A DNA stretch of 64,000 nt from Neopestalotiopsis rosae (GCA_023078685.1 JALGAS010000002.1:3410001-3474000); one strand, 5' to 3'; shown: positions 11,300 through 22,591, counted from the stretch's first letter. The notes: generated by a model from the letters alone, not told the origin. Numbers and translations: made by a program.

Positions 11300-11857
11300 T
11301 TAAGAACTGCTCGGAGGAGGAGGAAAAGGGATGGGAACGGCTGCCGGCCCCCTTGACGGCAGGCCCATCTCCAAGATTGAGATTTTGCGCTCGAGCTCAG
11401 CGATTCGCGTCCGATTCTCAAGAGTCTGCTGGTCGTTGGCATCGACCGCCTTCTCCAGCCTCTCGATGTGAATTATCGAGTCGTCGAGGGCCACCCTTTC
11501 GGCCTTGTCCTTTTCACCGCACTTGCAGCCGGGATCTGGGGGGCATTGACACGCAGATTCCACGAGCTGTTGCTCGAGTCTAGCAAGCTGCTGCTTCTGC
11601 TTATCGAGCTGAGCCTGCTGTAGACGCATCTGTGCTTGTAGATGTGCTACTGCGGCCCCTTTCGACGGGCTGTGAGACGGACTACCTGTCTCGTCAGACT
11701 CGGATTCGCTTGGACTGGGACTGCGCCTCTTCGTCCCTGGTCTAGGCACGTCAATGACTGCCGTTTCAAGCTTGGATCCGGTCGTAGATCCGGTCGTAGA
11801 TTCGGTCGTAGATCCCCGTCGATCCCTGGCGACACGGCCCGTTCGAATGGAAGCCAT
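11300..11857 (-). CDS. Small coiled-coil protein of unknown function
   Basis: An uninterrupted 185-codon frame. I do not recognise a family. The first ~35 residues are Ser/Thr/Gly-rich and include a short amino-acid repeat (TTES-TTGS-TTGS) from a 12-nt tandem repeat. A Ser/Glu patch follows (SPSPSESESDETGS). Residues ~68-98 and ~125-165 are Gln/Leu/Lys-rich heptads that look like two coiled coils, separated by a Cys cluster (CQCPPDPGCKC). The tail is Pro-rich and ends PPPPSSS. The base composition resembles neighbouring coding genes, and CATCATGGCT is a fair start context, so I think it is real. No membrane segment or secretion signal is visible. Confidence 0.6.
   Translation of the reverse strand: MASIRTGRVARDRRGSTTESTTGSTTGSKLETAVIDVPRPGTKRRSPSPSESESDETGSPSHSPSKGAAVAHLQAQMRLQQAQLDKQKQQLARLEQQLVESACQCPPDPGCKCGEKDKAERVALDDSIIHIERLEKAVDANDQQTLENRTRIAELERKISILEMGLPSRGPAAVPIPFPPPPSSS
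11770..11821. repeat. 12-bp tandem repeat inside the coiled-coil gene
   Basis: Three to four imperfect copies of a unit like GATCCGGTCGTA are arranged head to tail. It encodes the TTGS-type repeat near the protein N-terminus, so length change in units of four residues would keep the frame. Confidence 0.8.
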
Positions 11858-12963
11858 GATGATTCTTTAGTAGTTATACTGAATGAGGTGAGTTTTTTTG
11901 GTTGTAAGGGCCAGGTTTTGTGGTGAACTGTGTCTATGGATTGAGAAGAAGATATGAGACTGATAGTGAGAGGCCTGGGCCTTATGTAGACCATGATGAA
12001 CCGAGGAAATACCAATAGAGCTTTCATTCTGTTGAGCCGAGACAATCATACGGTATTGGTGAAAGATAAAGCCTTGTCTCTTGACAAAATGCTTGTCCAG
12101 CTTGACTTCTTGTACAAATGATTTGTGCTTTTTCAGGTACAAAGCGAACAAGAGAAAGTAGACTACACAGTTATTTTGCGCAAGACCACAAAAAGTAGGA
12201 GGCTGCTAACAAGGCTTTGTTCCATTTTACCAAGTTGTTATTGGTCATGATATCATTTTCCGTACAGTTCTATGTCTGTTCATTTTGCATGGGTCAATCC
12301 CGGCATCCAAGTTGCGGCCTGTCAAGAGACGACTGGTTGTTCTTGAAACGTTGGCCTTCGGAAACTGATAACACTAAAGAAGGGAAAGGAGGTAGTATTC
12401 CCACGAGTCTAGACGCCTGTCTTGTACGTAGAAGACGACTCACCATGTGAATGAGCACATACAGGCGGGTTCAATCCATTTATACACGTCTTTTCCGTGG
12501 GCTTTTCTTATGATGAATGGATCGGCGGAAGGTGACTTTTCTGGTTTATCTAAGTTTACGATTTAATACAATCACTTCCTTGACTTTATGGGAGGCTAAA
12601 GGGGAAATAGCGACACAAAAACCGACATCTGGATGAATTAAATGTTATCACGTCAAATGCCCGCGATACCTGACGCAGAAGGCCCAGACTCTCGACGTCC
12701 AGTAGCTTGGCCATTCTAGTAGCGCACGATCCACTAAAAAGTACATGCAGGACCCAGCTACCGTTTGACCCCACAACCCAATCTAGGTAGCAACCGCATT
12801 TAGTGACGTCCCCAAGCTCTTTTTCCCTGCGGGCGCCAGACCAGTTAAAAAACATTTGTACCTGAACGTCATTCCTCAGCGATCTAGACTCGACTCGACT
12901 TTTCACACAAACACCAAAAGCCAAGATCAAAAGGTCGACAGAGGTCAGAGCGCTCCACAAAAC
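11858..12963. other. Intergenic between divergent genes
   Basis: About 1.1 kb between the minus-strand coiled-coil gene and the plus-strand Hub1-like gene, so it carries both promoters. No other gene is supported. Confidence 0.5.
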
Positions 12964-13701
12964 ATGTCAGACACCGAGGCAGCAGGATCGCGGTCACGAC
13001 CCGCGCGCGACTCTCCCCCGCAGCAGCAGCAAAGGCGCAGCCGCAGCCGCTCGCCGCGGAGGCACGAAGACAGGGAACGCGGCGGGGACAGGGACAGGGA
13101 TAGGGACAGCAGCAGGAGGGACGACCGGCCCAGGCCCAAGAAGAAGAACTTTGGAGGTTTCGCATACAAGGACAAGCGCCGCGACGACCGGGACGACAGG
13201 GACGACGACCGTCGGGGCGGCGGCGGCTCGTTTAGAGGGTACCGGGATCGATCGAGGTCGCCAAGGCGCCGGCCCAGAGACGACGACAATGACCGTCGCC
13301 GGGATGGTGGTAGAGGCGGAGGTGGTAGCAGCTACAGAGACGGCGGCCGAAGAGAGGGTGGCGGTGGTGGCGGCGGCGGCGGCGGAGACCGCTCGAGACG
13401 CGATAGGGAAGACACATCGAAGCCGCCGAAGCGAGCAGCGCCCAAGCAAACGGTGCCCGTCGAGGGCTTCATCGTCGTCTACGTCAACGACCGACTGGGA
13501 ACCAAGGAGGCGATCCCGTGCTTGCCCTCCGACACGGTCGGCCAGTTCAAGATCCTCGTGGCCTCGCGCATCGGACGCAAGCCCGAGGAGATCAAGCTTC
13601 AGAAGCAGGGCGAGCGCCCCCTCAAGGACATGATCACACTTGCCGACTACGAGATTTCGAACGGCAGGCAGCTGGATCTCGAGGTCGGAACCAACGACTA
13701 G
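12964..13701 (+). CDS. HUB1: Hub1/UBL5-like ubiquitin fold with SR/RGG-rich N-terminal extension
   Basis: A single exon encodes 245 aa. Residues ~1-165 are rich in RS, RD and RGG (RRSRSRSPRRHEDRERGG; poly-Gly near 135-145). Residues ~172-245 form a ubiquitin-like domain: FIVVYVNDRLGTKEAIPCLP, DTVGQFKILVASRIG, and DYEISNGRQLDLEV line up with Hub1, including the VNDRLG strand and DYEI motif. The end lacks a diGly tail and the Tyr-Tyr end of yeast Hub1. Hub1 binds spliceosomal proteins (Snu66 HIND elements, Prp5) non-covalently in the nucleus. The SR/RGG extension would suit a splicing-speckle or RNA-binding role; that part is inference. The start at 12964 (AACATGTCAG) is preferred over an in-frame ATG at 12856. 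Confidence 0.85.
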   Translation: MSDTEAAGSRSRPARDSPPQQQQRRSRSRSPRRHEDRERGGDRDRDRDSSRRDDRPRPKKKNFGGFAYKDKRRDDRDDRDDDRRGGGGSFRGYRDRSRSPRRRPRDDDNDRRRDGGRGGGGSSYRDGGRREGGGGGGGGGGDRSRRDREDTSKPPKRAAPKQTVPVEGFIVVYVNDRLGTKEAIPCLPSDTVGQFKILVASRIGRKPEEIKLQKQGERPLKDMITLADYEISNGRQLDLEVGTND

Positions 13702-14518
13702 CGCGTTCTAAAGGACTTTCCACGTTTGAATAACACGCTACTCAAGTTGCGAGATTTCGAAGCGAGACATCGCCAGCCACGTCTTTAACAGTCCACAAAG
13801 GCTATTTGTCATGTCACAAAACATATCATGTCTCGCAGGCCGACTGACTGCTCAAAGACCTTTATGCTACGCCGAGTGATAAAACAGTCCCGGCGACAAC
13901 GTAGGTGTGTTGTGTATCGTCTTGGGACAGGCACTGAGAGTAACACATGCAATGACAAATAAGGGCTTTGTCTGTTGCTGTGCCAGAAACCAACAGTTGT
14001 ACTGTTCTCTATACTCAGCACTTCAATGGAGGCGCGCGACGATGCTCACGACCCGACAATATTCCGGCTGTCGGTTTCTAGTAGTAGAATCACTCTAGAA
14101 TAATGCAAGCTGAGTGGGTGCAGCTACACGCGAAAGATTCAAGCGCCAACTTGCTGCAAACGAACTAGTAATGAAGTACAGAATGTGTTGATGTCGGAAG
14201 CGATTCTTGCCGCTCTTAAATAAGTACTGTGAAGAGGACTGTTCCGTACAAGGGCCAAGCCATGTCATTTTCGTGTGTCTGCAATAATATTTTTATCTGT
14301 ACAGTCTACGTCTCTGCCAAGGGTATCATACTCTCATCCACCATAATCGCCTCCAAGCGATGTGCTCATCGAAAAACGCCAAACTCAATGCAATCAAGCT
14401 GCTGCAACTTCAGCAAAAACTTATAAACAACACGGAGTCGCTCTGTTGCTCCATCCTCGTCATAATCCCGTTCCATGGAATTCTCGCATGCTTTACCGCG
14501 AAACTGCCGGTATTGACT
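13702..14518. other. Intergenic, convergent 3' region
   Basis: About 800 bp between the Hub1-like stop and the DUF7918 stop. I see no gene on either strand. Confidence 0.55.
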
Positions 14519-15676
14519 TCACTCGTCGTCATCACTCAGATCGATCACCTCAACTCTTCGACCAGACTCTAGGCGAGTCATCTTGCCCTTCCGCTGCTTT
14601 TTTTGGGGTACACTTCCGGTCAAATCGTAAAGTGCACCAAGCTCGCGCTTGATCGGGCGATTGTTCTCATTCTTGACCGGAGTATCCTATCTGGTATTAG
14701 CATTATTGGGGACTTCAAATGAAAGAAGAAACTACCTGTAGCTGGTTGAAACGCTCCCTCGCCAAACGACGCAATTCAGCGTCGGAAAGGGCATTGAATC
14801 TTGGCGGAGAGGGTGTGGGTGACCGGGGAATGACCATCTCTCGCTTCAGCGCATCTGCACAAATATTTAGTAGTTCGAAATGTAATGCTCTGAATTGTCG
14901 AGTGCATACCTCGCGATCTGTACATAAATCGGAATATGGCGATGGGCTGTCCGCCATCTTCAGGAAGTTCCCGAAAGTCAACGTAGCGCGGTAGGCGGGA
15001 GCGTTCTGTGGCACGAAAACTAGTTGGCAGTGAGCATGCTGATCATAAATGATCAAGGCCAGGTTGATTTACGTGGTCCCGTGTGAGATTGCCTTTCCCT
15101 TCAGAGCCTTCTCTGCAAGCTCGAACTTATCGGGCTGGCGGTGCTGCTTGGAAAATGCAATGGTTCCATGTTGGGTTCCACGGAGGAATTTGACCTCAAT
15201 CAGTCCCATGTCCTTGGCAGTCTTCATGTCTTTCTCAACCCGTTCCTTCTTCGCGTCGTCAACTGAAAGTGGTTTAGCAACACCGATCGAGGGTGGGCAC
15301 ATCGTGGTGTTAACTGACCTGTCCGAATGGAAGCGAATTGCAGCTTGTGGAGGACTGCCGCTCCGGCGTTGTCGACCGTATCGCGTCCTCGGATTGAAGC
15401 GGTCGTGGCTTCGCTTACAATTTTGCCGCTCACCCAATGGCCATCAACGTGACCCTGACAGCTTAGGGAGTGTGAGCCTTTGCCGTGTCTCCAGTCATAA
15501 TGGTGATCTATCTTCATGCGGATTTCGAAGAAAGCATTATCAATGCATTCGATGTACTTGGTGACAGTGGGAATGTCCCGGTCCTCATCACCTGCATCAG
15601 GTGCATCGTACTCCTTCACGTCCGCGCCGTTGATTTGGACGGCGACCTCCAGCCCAGGAACGTCTTCGTTAATCAT
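14519..15676 (-). CDS. DUF7918-type protein with SUMO-type motifs (5 exons)
   Basis: Exons 15676-15319, 15262-15073, 15019-14910, 14854-14736 and 14686-14519 give 314 aa. All four introns have canonical donors (GTCAGT, GTAAAT, GTATGC, GTAGTT) and AG acceptors and the frame closes exactly. The N-terminus VPGLEVAVQINGADVKEYD followed by PTVTKYIECIDNAFFEIRM and the exon-3 block IAIFRFMYRSR match the ascomycete family known as DUF7918, whose role is unknown. A basic linker contains IKRE, a sumoylation-type site, and the protein ends VEVIDLSDDDE, a SUMO-interaction-type motif next to acidic residues. A short Lys-rich patch (KKQRKGK) may be a nuclear signal. The start MINEDVPGLEV is chosen by position; an ATG 14 codons upstream is possible. 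Confidence 0.8.
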
Positions 15677-16581
15677 GTTGTAATCAGTGGTCCAGTAATC
15701 GCCAGCAGCCTTGCGCAACCTATTGCGCCAGGATTAATGACAGATGTGAAGTGGCGCTCGGAATGCCTTTGTGCGACACTCAAATGTGTGCGCGACAGAT
15801 GTCAAAACCAGAAAACAGGTTGGAATTTGTCTGGGAAAGAGATGGTCGTGTCCAGTGTCCTCACAGATGAAAGTTGACTGAGTCACTGCTCATCTGGCAT
15901 TCGGCGCAAGAGCGTTGCCTTGCTTTTCAGAGTAAGAAAAGCAAAAGCGAGGGTCGAGGCCAAATTGGTGGGGGGGCTTCCTTTTGACAATCTGGTGGGG
16001 CGTGCGAAGGTTTGAGGCAGGCCCGACCCGGGCTGAAAACTGGAATAATCGTTCCTGCCTGGACGAAATCTGATGATTCCATTTTGCCAGGCAAGCGTAC
16101 ATGCTCTACATATTTAATTAAAAATTCAGTTTAGGCACAGACAGGATGATATACAAATCGTAGTTTGAGATGGTCGTCAAAAGTGCAAGGTATAAATGTG
16201 GAAACTGTAAGACATACGGCTCATATCATAATACTTAGATTAGGTGGTTCGCGGATTAGCAGCACACAACTACACGGCGACTATTCAAGCCTCAATCAAC
16301 ATGGGGCTGGCTTTGTACCACAAAATACTGCAATCCGGATCAATTCCGATATAACCTACGTTTTCGAGCAGGCCAGGTGGTCTTGATAACAATCTGATTG
16401 TCAAGTGCAGCGGTCAATGATATTCTACCAGCCCATCTTCATGAAGGGCAAGTATGGTCATTGGCAACGGCGAATCCTGCGTTGGAAGCGCTGACCTGGA
16501 AATATCACATCGCTGTTTCCTACGCTCATTCCACATGGAATCCTTGCAAGAACAAGCAGCTCTCTTTCAAGTTGGCACGAG
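15677..16581. other. Intergenic, no gene seen
   Basis: About 900 bp upstream of the DUF7918 gene and downstream of a decayed minus-strand frame. Probably promoter plus unconstrained DNA. Confidence 0.5.
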
Positions 16582-17262
16582 TCAAAATGCATGCAGGATT
16601 GCCCCATATGCTATGGGCTCCTCCAGTGACGAGGTACCTAGAGATTCACGGTCATTGTGCTTCGAAACCAAATATCTCATTTGACTAAGAGGAAGCCATC
16701 CTTTCATATGAGTCACTGTGTTGCGAGAAGGTAATATTTGGCTCAGACTGTCAATACTGGTAGTATCTACTTGTCGACAGCCAAGACTGATATGGAGTTG
16801 CTCAAGTCTCCTACCATTATGAGTCCATCGGCTCAATAACATCCCTAACTATAAGTTCAGGATGTGCTCATCAACGGCCATTGCAAGCGCTTCCTCGCCT
16901 GCTCGTGGTCCATCATTCATTGCGCCGAGCCATTCAAGCAGCAGCCAATGGATGAGGACGGGCCTAGTAATGCTCGGCAGTCATAATCTACATTCCAGTG
17001 ATTCTCGCATCTTGGCCTCCGCAGAGTACGAACCATACAGCTTGAAATCCTCAATGACTCGCCTACCAGAGGTAATAGCCGGCCGGACATGAGCATCGAG
17101 TCAAAGATAGCTCAACACCTCTGTGTAGAAAGCGTTATCACGCAGTATGTATGTCACGTTGCGTTATGGGAGTACGTGACCCTTCTTGAGCAGTGTGACC
17201 GGCTGTTGATTGTTTATGGGGGGTCTGTATCGTCTCATGGCATCATGAAGCCATGGGATTTG
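16582..17262 (-). pseudogene. Decayed protein-coding sequence of unknown family
   Basis: One minus-strand frame reads about 225 codons of protein-like sequence broken by only four internal stops. Readable stretches include IPWLHDAMRRYRPPINNQ, NVTYILRDNAFYTEVLSYL, SGRRVIEDFKLYGSYSAEAK and RPVLIHWLLLEWLGAMN. The stops (TAA, TGA, TGA, TAG at roughly 17164, 17101, 16981 and 16849) are each one C-to-T change away from Gln or Arg codons. The right end overlaps the last bases of the cyclophilin gene. I cannot name the family. It could be one exon or an amino-truncated copy; no start codon is evident. Confidence 0.5.
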
Positions 17263-17823
17263 CGTGGATGGTAACCTTTTCGATGAAGATCTTCTCCTTT
17301 GGCCTATTCTTCTTGTCCACCTCGGTAGCCTCAATCTTGGCCAGCGTTGCGATGCTGTCGTCACCGAGAAGCTTGCCAAAGACCGTGTTCAAGCCGTCTA
17401 GGTGCGGCGCCTTGTCAAAGGTGACAAAGAACTGAGAGCCGTTGGTACCAGGCCCCTTGTTGGCCATGGAGATGGTGCCGCGTGCATTGTGCTTCAGGGT
17501 CGGCCTGATCTCGTCCTCAAAGGTGCCGCCCCAGATGGACTGCCCGCCCTTGGGATTCTCGGGCGTTGGGTGGGCAGGACCGCCCGTCTGCACCATGAAG
17601 TTGGGAATCAGCCGGTGAAAGGGTGACTCATCATAGTATCCAGAGGCACAGAGGGCCAGAAAGTTCTGTTTTAATATCTTAGCATTCACTCTTCCCACTG
17701 TTGATGATGACACTTTTCAAGCACTGTCAAGCGCATGTACTGTACCTCTGCTGTTTTGGGAACACTTTCGCAGAAGACCTCAATCTTCAAATCACCCAGA
17801 TTGGTGTGCAGTGTGACGGACAT
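17243..17823 (-). CDS. CYP10: Cyclophilin, PPIL3 type peptidyl-prolyl isomerase (2 exons)
   Basis: Exons 17823-17746 and 17665-17243 give 166 aa, the usual length for PPIL3. The N-terminus MSVTLHTNLGDLKIEVFCESVPKTAE joins NFLALCASGYYDESPFHRLIPNFMVQTGG across a GTACAG...CAG intron. Catalytic residues are present: Arg in FHRLIPNFMVQTGG, Gln in the same motif, and GTNGSQFFVTF. The Trp that contacts cyclosporin in CypA is His here (APHLDGLNTVFG), as in other PPIL3 proteins, so cyclosporin sensitivity should be low. PPIL3-type cyclophilins associate with spliceosomes in animals; the role in fungi is little known. The symbol CYP10 follows usage for the Neurospora orthologue and is tentative. Confidence 0.93.
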
Positions 17824-20800
17824 GGTGGACGTTGAGCCGCCGAACGGTGTTGATGCAGTTTATGGGCAAAGAAATGGTCCGGTCCGGCCCTCTAATTGAT
17901 GGCTTGGGCTGACAAGTAGGAGCCGAGTTTTGACGTTTTGGTGGTACCAGCTGTGCTGTTTTCGGTGGACCCACTAGGATTGACAGTACTCTGTACTGAG
18001 TGTACATACCTAGTATTGCAATTCAACCATGCGGCTCGCTCATGTACCGCCCAGAGCCTCAAGTGCACGGCTTCAGTCTGTATACAATTCCCTCCCATCA
18101 CATTATGTAGTCGATCTCAGTATGACGAGACAATTTCCTTTGACGTTTAGAATCAAATGGAGCTCCAGATGTGAGAAGAACTGTGGCTTTGTTGCAGATC
18201 GATGCGAATTGCAGGTCTTCTGCTGGTGGCTAAGCGCAGCAATTGCTCGAACTTTGCGCAACCAGCCGTTAGTGTGCAATCCTTCCGCTTATTATGCCTG
18301 CAAAAGTAGCTAATCTGGAGATCTTGAGTGAAATCTTCACTATTTGCCGTGGGATACCTCGCTGGAGTCACTTGTGACTAGGATCTAAACGAATTGCATT
18401 GGCTTGCGCCCTAGGCAATAATTAGAACGAATGGGCAATCAGCTCCCAACAGATGCCAGCAATCGAGCTCCAAGTTTGTAGCTAGCGAAGCTCAAAGCAA
18501 TGACGTTATAGCAGCGAGTAGAGGAAGCGCAGGAAGATTCCGATATTAAACGATTCGAGCTGAACACTTTGTGTGCAATGCAGCTCTTGCGCAGCAATGG
18601 ATAATGAATATAGACACATGCTACTGATGAAGAATATGAAGATTCACCTAATACAATCTACGAAACTCCATGTACTGCTGACTGACAACCGTAGGTACGT
18701 AGGCGAAAATGTGATATGCATGGGGTTGTCATCCAAGACCCATTTTCTGCTCTTCACTGCAGCCTACAGTGGGCAGTGGCTAAGAACCCTGGACGACTTG
18801 CCCCCACCTCTCAGAATTGTGGTCCCCGTCAGCATTTGTGGCCCCCAATCGATACTACGAAGCGAAGGTCATACAATCAGGTAACCCAAGGGTACTACCC
18901 TCAAACCTACAAGCATCAGCACCAGACAGCAAAGCCAAAGCGAGATGATTTTTGTGGGAGGACGCAAATGTAGGAGGTATCGGCCGCACTCGCACATGGT
19001 GCTGACATGCGAAGGATTTGCCAACGTTGAGATGCATGGAGAACAATACGTGGAATATTCGTTCGGAGCTTCCGACTGGACACCCAACGAACTGGAATGT
19101 CCCTGATTCCCGAAAGTTTGGCACTGCAATTGATCATACAATGGAGGTCTACGCAAAAGGTACATGAACCGCATCCCACGACGATACCTGCTAAAAGCCC
19201 AGTGGGCTAGATTTCTGAGGTCACTCTTCAGGTCGCCCTCCTATGTGGAATAGAGTACTTTACTTCAGTCTTTGTGAACCATGTTTCAGGAACTGCAATC
19301 TTTTGAATGTTCCCGTCTACTGCCCTAAACCGAAGGGTCTGCGTCAAAGGAAAAGCCTTGAAAGCCTTCCAGGAACAGGTGAATCAATGATTCAAACCTC
19401 TGGTTGCAATCAGCAGCATCATCATCAAGGTTCAGCTTGGATCTGCGGTCATATTACCGCACGCGCAAAGTACACACATCTGCAGTGGGATGAATGTATC
19501 CAAGGTAATTCGATGCAAAGCCAATAATGCGTGCTTTGATCGGAATCTTTCGAGGGGACAAGAAGAGTTTTTCATTAATCCTCGGTCCTCTCTCAAGTTT
19601 CAACCGTTCTCGTACTTGACAATGAAACATTGATCCGATGGGTATCGGTGAAGAGGAAACAGTCGTTGCGTTGTGCTAGGTACCTCCTGTAGTGGCATCA
19701 GATCAGCAGCAGCACCGATGCACCGCTGCCCAGTGCCCCTCTTCAACCCGCCAGCCGCACGCACAATTGGGGAGACCCCCAGCCCAGGAAAATACCCATC
19801 CTACCTTAATAGTATCGATGTCGCAAAGAGGCTCATCAGCCTACCTTGACCTTAGCACTCCTCTACCTTGTCTGCCATTGCCCACGCTTGCAGCCGGAGG
19901 GTGACGATCCCAGCCGTGTTGCGTTAGTTGATCCCTGCAGTCAACTGCACTTCCCTTCCCAGCTGTGAGTATTACGCGGTTCCGGCCCTCCATCAGACGA
20001 GCGAGTCTGTAGGGTAGAGGGGCACAGAGAGACAGACAAGAAGCGGAAAAGAGGAGGACTGGGGAGCAGCAACATTACAGTAGCAACAGCGGTCCCGAGC
20101 CAGAGAATACTACTGGATTGAATGTTTGTGTGTGAGCGCTGCATTGCGTTGCCTTGCCTTACATTTACCTTGCTGGAAACAAACCGTCGAAATTTAGAGT
20201 AGCGGAGGGCACGCCGTTCTTAGCTGCATCGGTAGTCTGCGATCCGCTGCCGCTGCGTTGTTTGTCGGTATCTGTTTTGTTCATTATTGTCATTGTAGCA
20301 GTCGGTTATTACCTAGGGTACTGTCGTCCGTGTTGAGCTCGTTGCGGGCTGGCCCTCTCTTTACCTCAACTGGCCAGCCATACTTTGTCTACTGACCGAC
20401 CTGCTTTGCCTGCCTGTGGTACACTCACTCCGCTTTACCTACCCCATCGCTAAACAGCACCACCTATCACATTATCCTTACCTTGACCTTGCTGCTCTGG
20501 GCTTTGCCTTACCTTGCCCAGGCCCCAGTCAAAGAGTCCCCGAGCTCTTCCAAACAAAGCGAAACTGAGCCGCCAGCCCAACTGACTGCGCGAAAGAAAA
20601 TCATCCAAAAGCAGCAGCAACATCGAGGTGCCGCCCAGTGTGGCAGCAAATAATACAGACGAGCAGCACAACCACTGCGAAGAACACAAACACCGAGTCT
20701 GCGACACTCACTATTCGAGTCAATCGATCGCTGACCACGCAGACATTTACTTGTCTGCGACAACTATTTATCGACAACTGTACGGCGACGAAAACAGCAG

Positions 20801-20885
20801 CGCCCACAGACGACGACAGAAGCCCGAAGCTTACTTTGGGAGCAGCGCGACCCCCATCTCCCAGCGGTGGCGGTTCTGATATGTA
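17824..20885. other. 3-kb gene-poor region and long leader of the arrestin-like gene
   Basis: From ~17.8 to ~19.6 kb I see no convincing gene. From ~19.7 to 20.9 kb the plus strand is rich in CTACCTTG, TTGCCTTGCC and CTTTACC runs and A/C-rich stretches, which is typical of promoters and long 5' UTRs of Sordariomycete regulatory genes. I take this part as promoter and leader of the downstream arrestin-like gene. Confidence 0.45.
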
Positions 20886-21059
20886 ATGACCAACTTTCCC
20901 ACGTTGCGCACTTTCAACGACGACTACGACTACGATATTCTTGGTGACATACTCTCCTCCGGCGCCGACGGCCCTCCGGCTGCCCAGAAACCGGAATACA
21001 TGCTACAACATCGGGTTCAAACCAGGGCTCGTCCGTTACAGCCGCTCACCCCTCAGTAG
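20886..21059 (+). CDS. 57-codon upstream ORF of the arrestin-like gene
   Basis: An ATG at 20886 opens 57 codons ending at TAG 21057-21059, 37 bp before the main start at 21096. The peptide begins MTNFPTLRTFNDDYDYDILG and ends RPLQPLTPQ. It has a coding-like composition (Asp/Tyr motif, then Pro/Arg/Gln). A minimal ATG-TAA lies just upstream at 20881. It could repress translation of the main frame or be a small protein in its own right. I could not find a splice that joins it in frame to the main ORF. Confidence 0.4.
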   Translation: MTNFPTLRTFNDDYDYDILGDILSSGADGPPAAQKPEYMLQHRVQTRARPLQPLTPQ

Positions 21060-21095
21060 TCCTAGAATCTCGGCTCTCCGCCGAGAAAACAAAAC

Positions 21096-22591
21096 ATGAC
21101 AGATAGGATCCCTGCCTCTGTGCGGGTTTCCGGGCCGCCGAATAGCAACTTTCTAGTCGGCTATCCAGGTATTTCGGCAACTTTGGTAAGTTTGAATCGT
21201 CTGTCCATATATCGTAGGCACGAGGCAGCATTTTGGTGGTTGTTTTGTTTGTTCACCACCAAGCCTCTTTCCCCTCCTCGCCAACTTTATCAGATGGGGC
21301 TTTGCGGCGCATGTGGGGTGCAAGTTGCCCAAGCCAGCCAATTTCTTAGCGGTTCCCCCGGGCCCTGCGTCGTTGCGATCCAGAGAACTGACTTCATATG
21401 TGCGTATGTAGCCGAGAATAGAAGGCAAAGTCGAGATCCGACCATCGCAGGGCTACTCCGCGCCAGTAGCCGTATCCCTGGTGCGAATATGTCTCCAGCG
21501 AAGAGAAACAATACATCCGGCCGCCAAAAATCTAGCCAAGAAGCATCTGGGCACACCGCGAAGAGACACGACAGATGTTGTGGGTAAAGAATTGTTGCTA
21601 TTCCGGTGCGCATCGGGAAGGGAAGCCGAAAGCGTGATTGCCATGGACCTGCCATTCGTGTTATTCATTCCATTCGGTCGAGGAGGTGAAGAAACCAATC
21701 GAAGAATACCACCGGCATCGTTACAGCTCGCGAGCAGAACGGCTGAGACATACTACGAACTAGTGGTGACGGTTCAACAGGGAGCGAGCCAGCAGAACAA
21801 GTACGCGTTTCCTATACCACTCCAAAGATACGATACGTTGTCAACCTTTGGAATGTACAACCGGCCCGAGACGAAGATTGCCACTGCCGACAATATAGTC
21901 ACACTGGGCATATCATTACCTAGATGGAGTTACGGCCCCATGGATCCCATTACCGTGTATATCAAGATTGCGCCGAACCTTGACTGGATGTCCAAGGCTA
22001 GGAAGGTCACGATACAAAAGATCACCTTGTCCATCGAGGAGGAGATCACGTATAATCCAGAGGGCGATGAGCCCACAAAAGAAATTAATAGGCTGCACAA
22101 GCATGTTCAGTCTGTTGGAACAAAGCTGCCAGAGGCGGGTTATGTCACCAACATGGGCGTCATTTTCCCACACCGAGATTTGAGGGACTCGCAGGGCATC
22201 GTCAGAAGGGGCCAACCCGCTTTTCCAAATTACGAAGTGTCGTCTTTTACCACAACATCGACTCTCTACAAGATTGAGTTCTTCCTAAATATCAAGGTAT
22301 TTACTGCAGCCCGAGATGTACCATAACCAGATTCTAAATTCTTGATAGGCTTCCATGACCTCAGCCAAGGATATCACCTTGCGGCAGCCCATCGTAATAT
22401 GCCCCATGGACCATCAGGCATGCAAAGAAGAAATGGATGCCATTGAGCAAGCCGCCAAGGATGCTTCTTCTGTGGACCCGCATAATCCCATGCTGCCGGC
22501 GAGAAACATTGTTCTGGCGACCGACTACAATGCGCTCAGAACTCTAGGATTGTGCATGGTGGGTGGGCAGAAGAAGCCTTTGATCGAATGA
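21096..22591 (+). CDS. Arrestin-like domain protein (3 exons)
   Basis: Exons 21096-21185, 21412-22296 and 22349-22591 give 405 aa. Exon 1 encodes MTDRIPASVRVSGPPNSNFL, and joining at GTAAGT...GTAG gives GISATL-PRIEGKVEIRP, a typical start of the arrestin N-terminal beta-sandwich. Further matches are YYELVVTVQQG, KYAFPIPLQRYDTLSTFG, DNIVTLGISLPRWSYGPMDPITVYIKI and TTTSTLYKIEFFLNIK. The last block RQPIVICPMDH is the arrestin-type C-terminal strand. There is no PPxY motif, so it does not look like a classic Rsp5 adaptor. Fungal arrestins link receptors or transporters to ubiquitination and endocytosis; its partner is unknown. It has a long leader with a uORF. Confidence 0.82.

Noticed and set aside
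15049..15564. 171-codon plus-strand frame opposite the DUF7918 gene
   Set aside because: It is antisense to well-supported exons with canonical introns.
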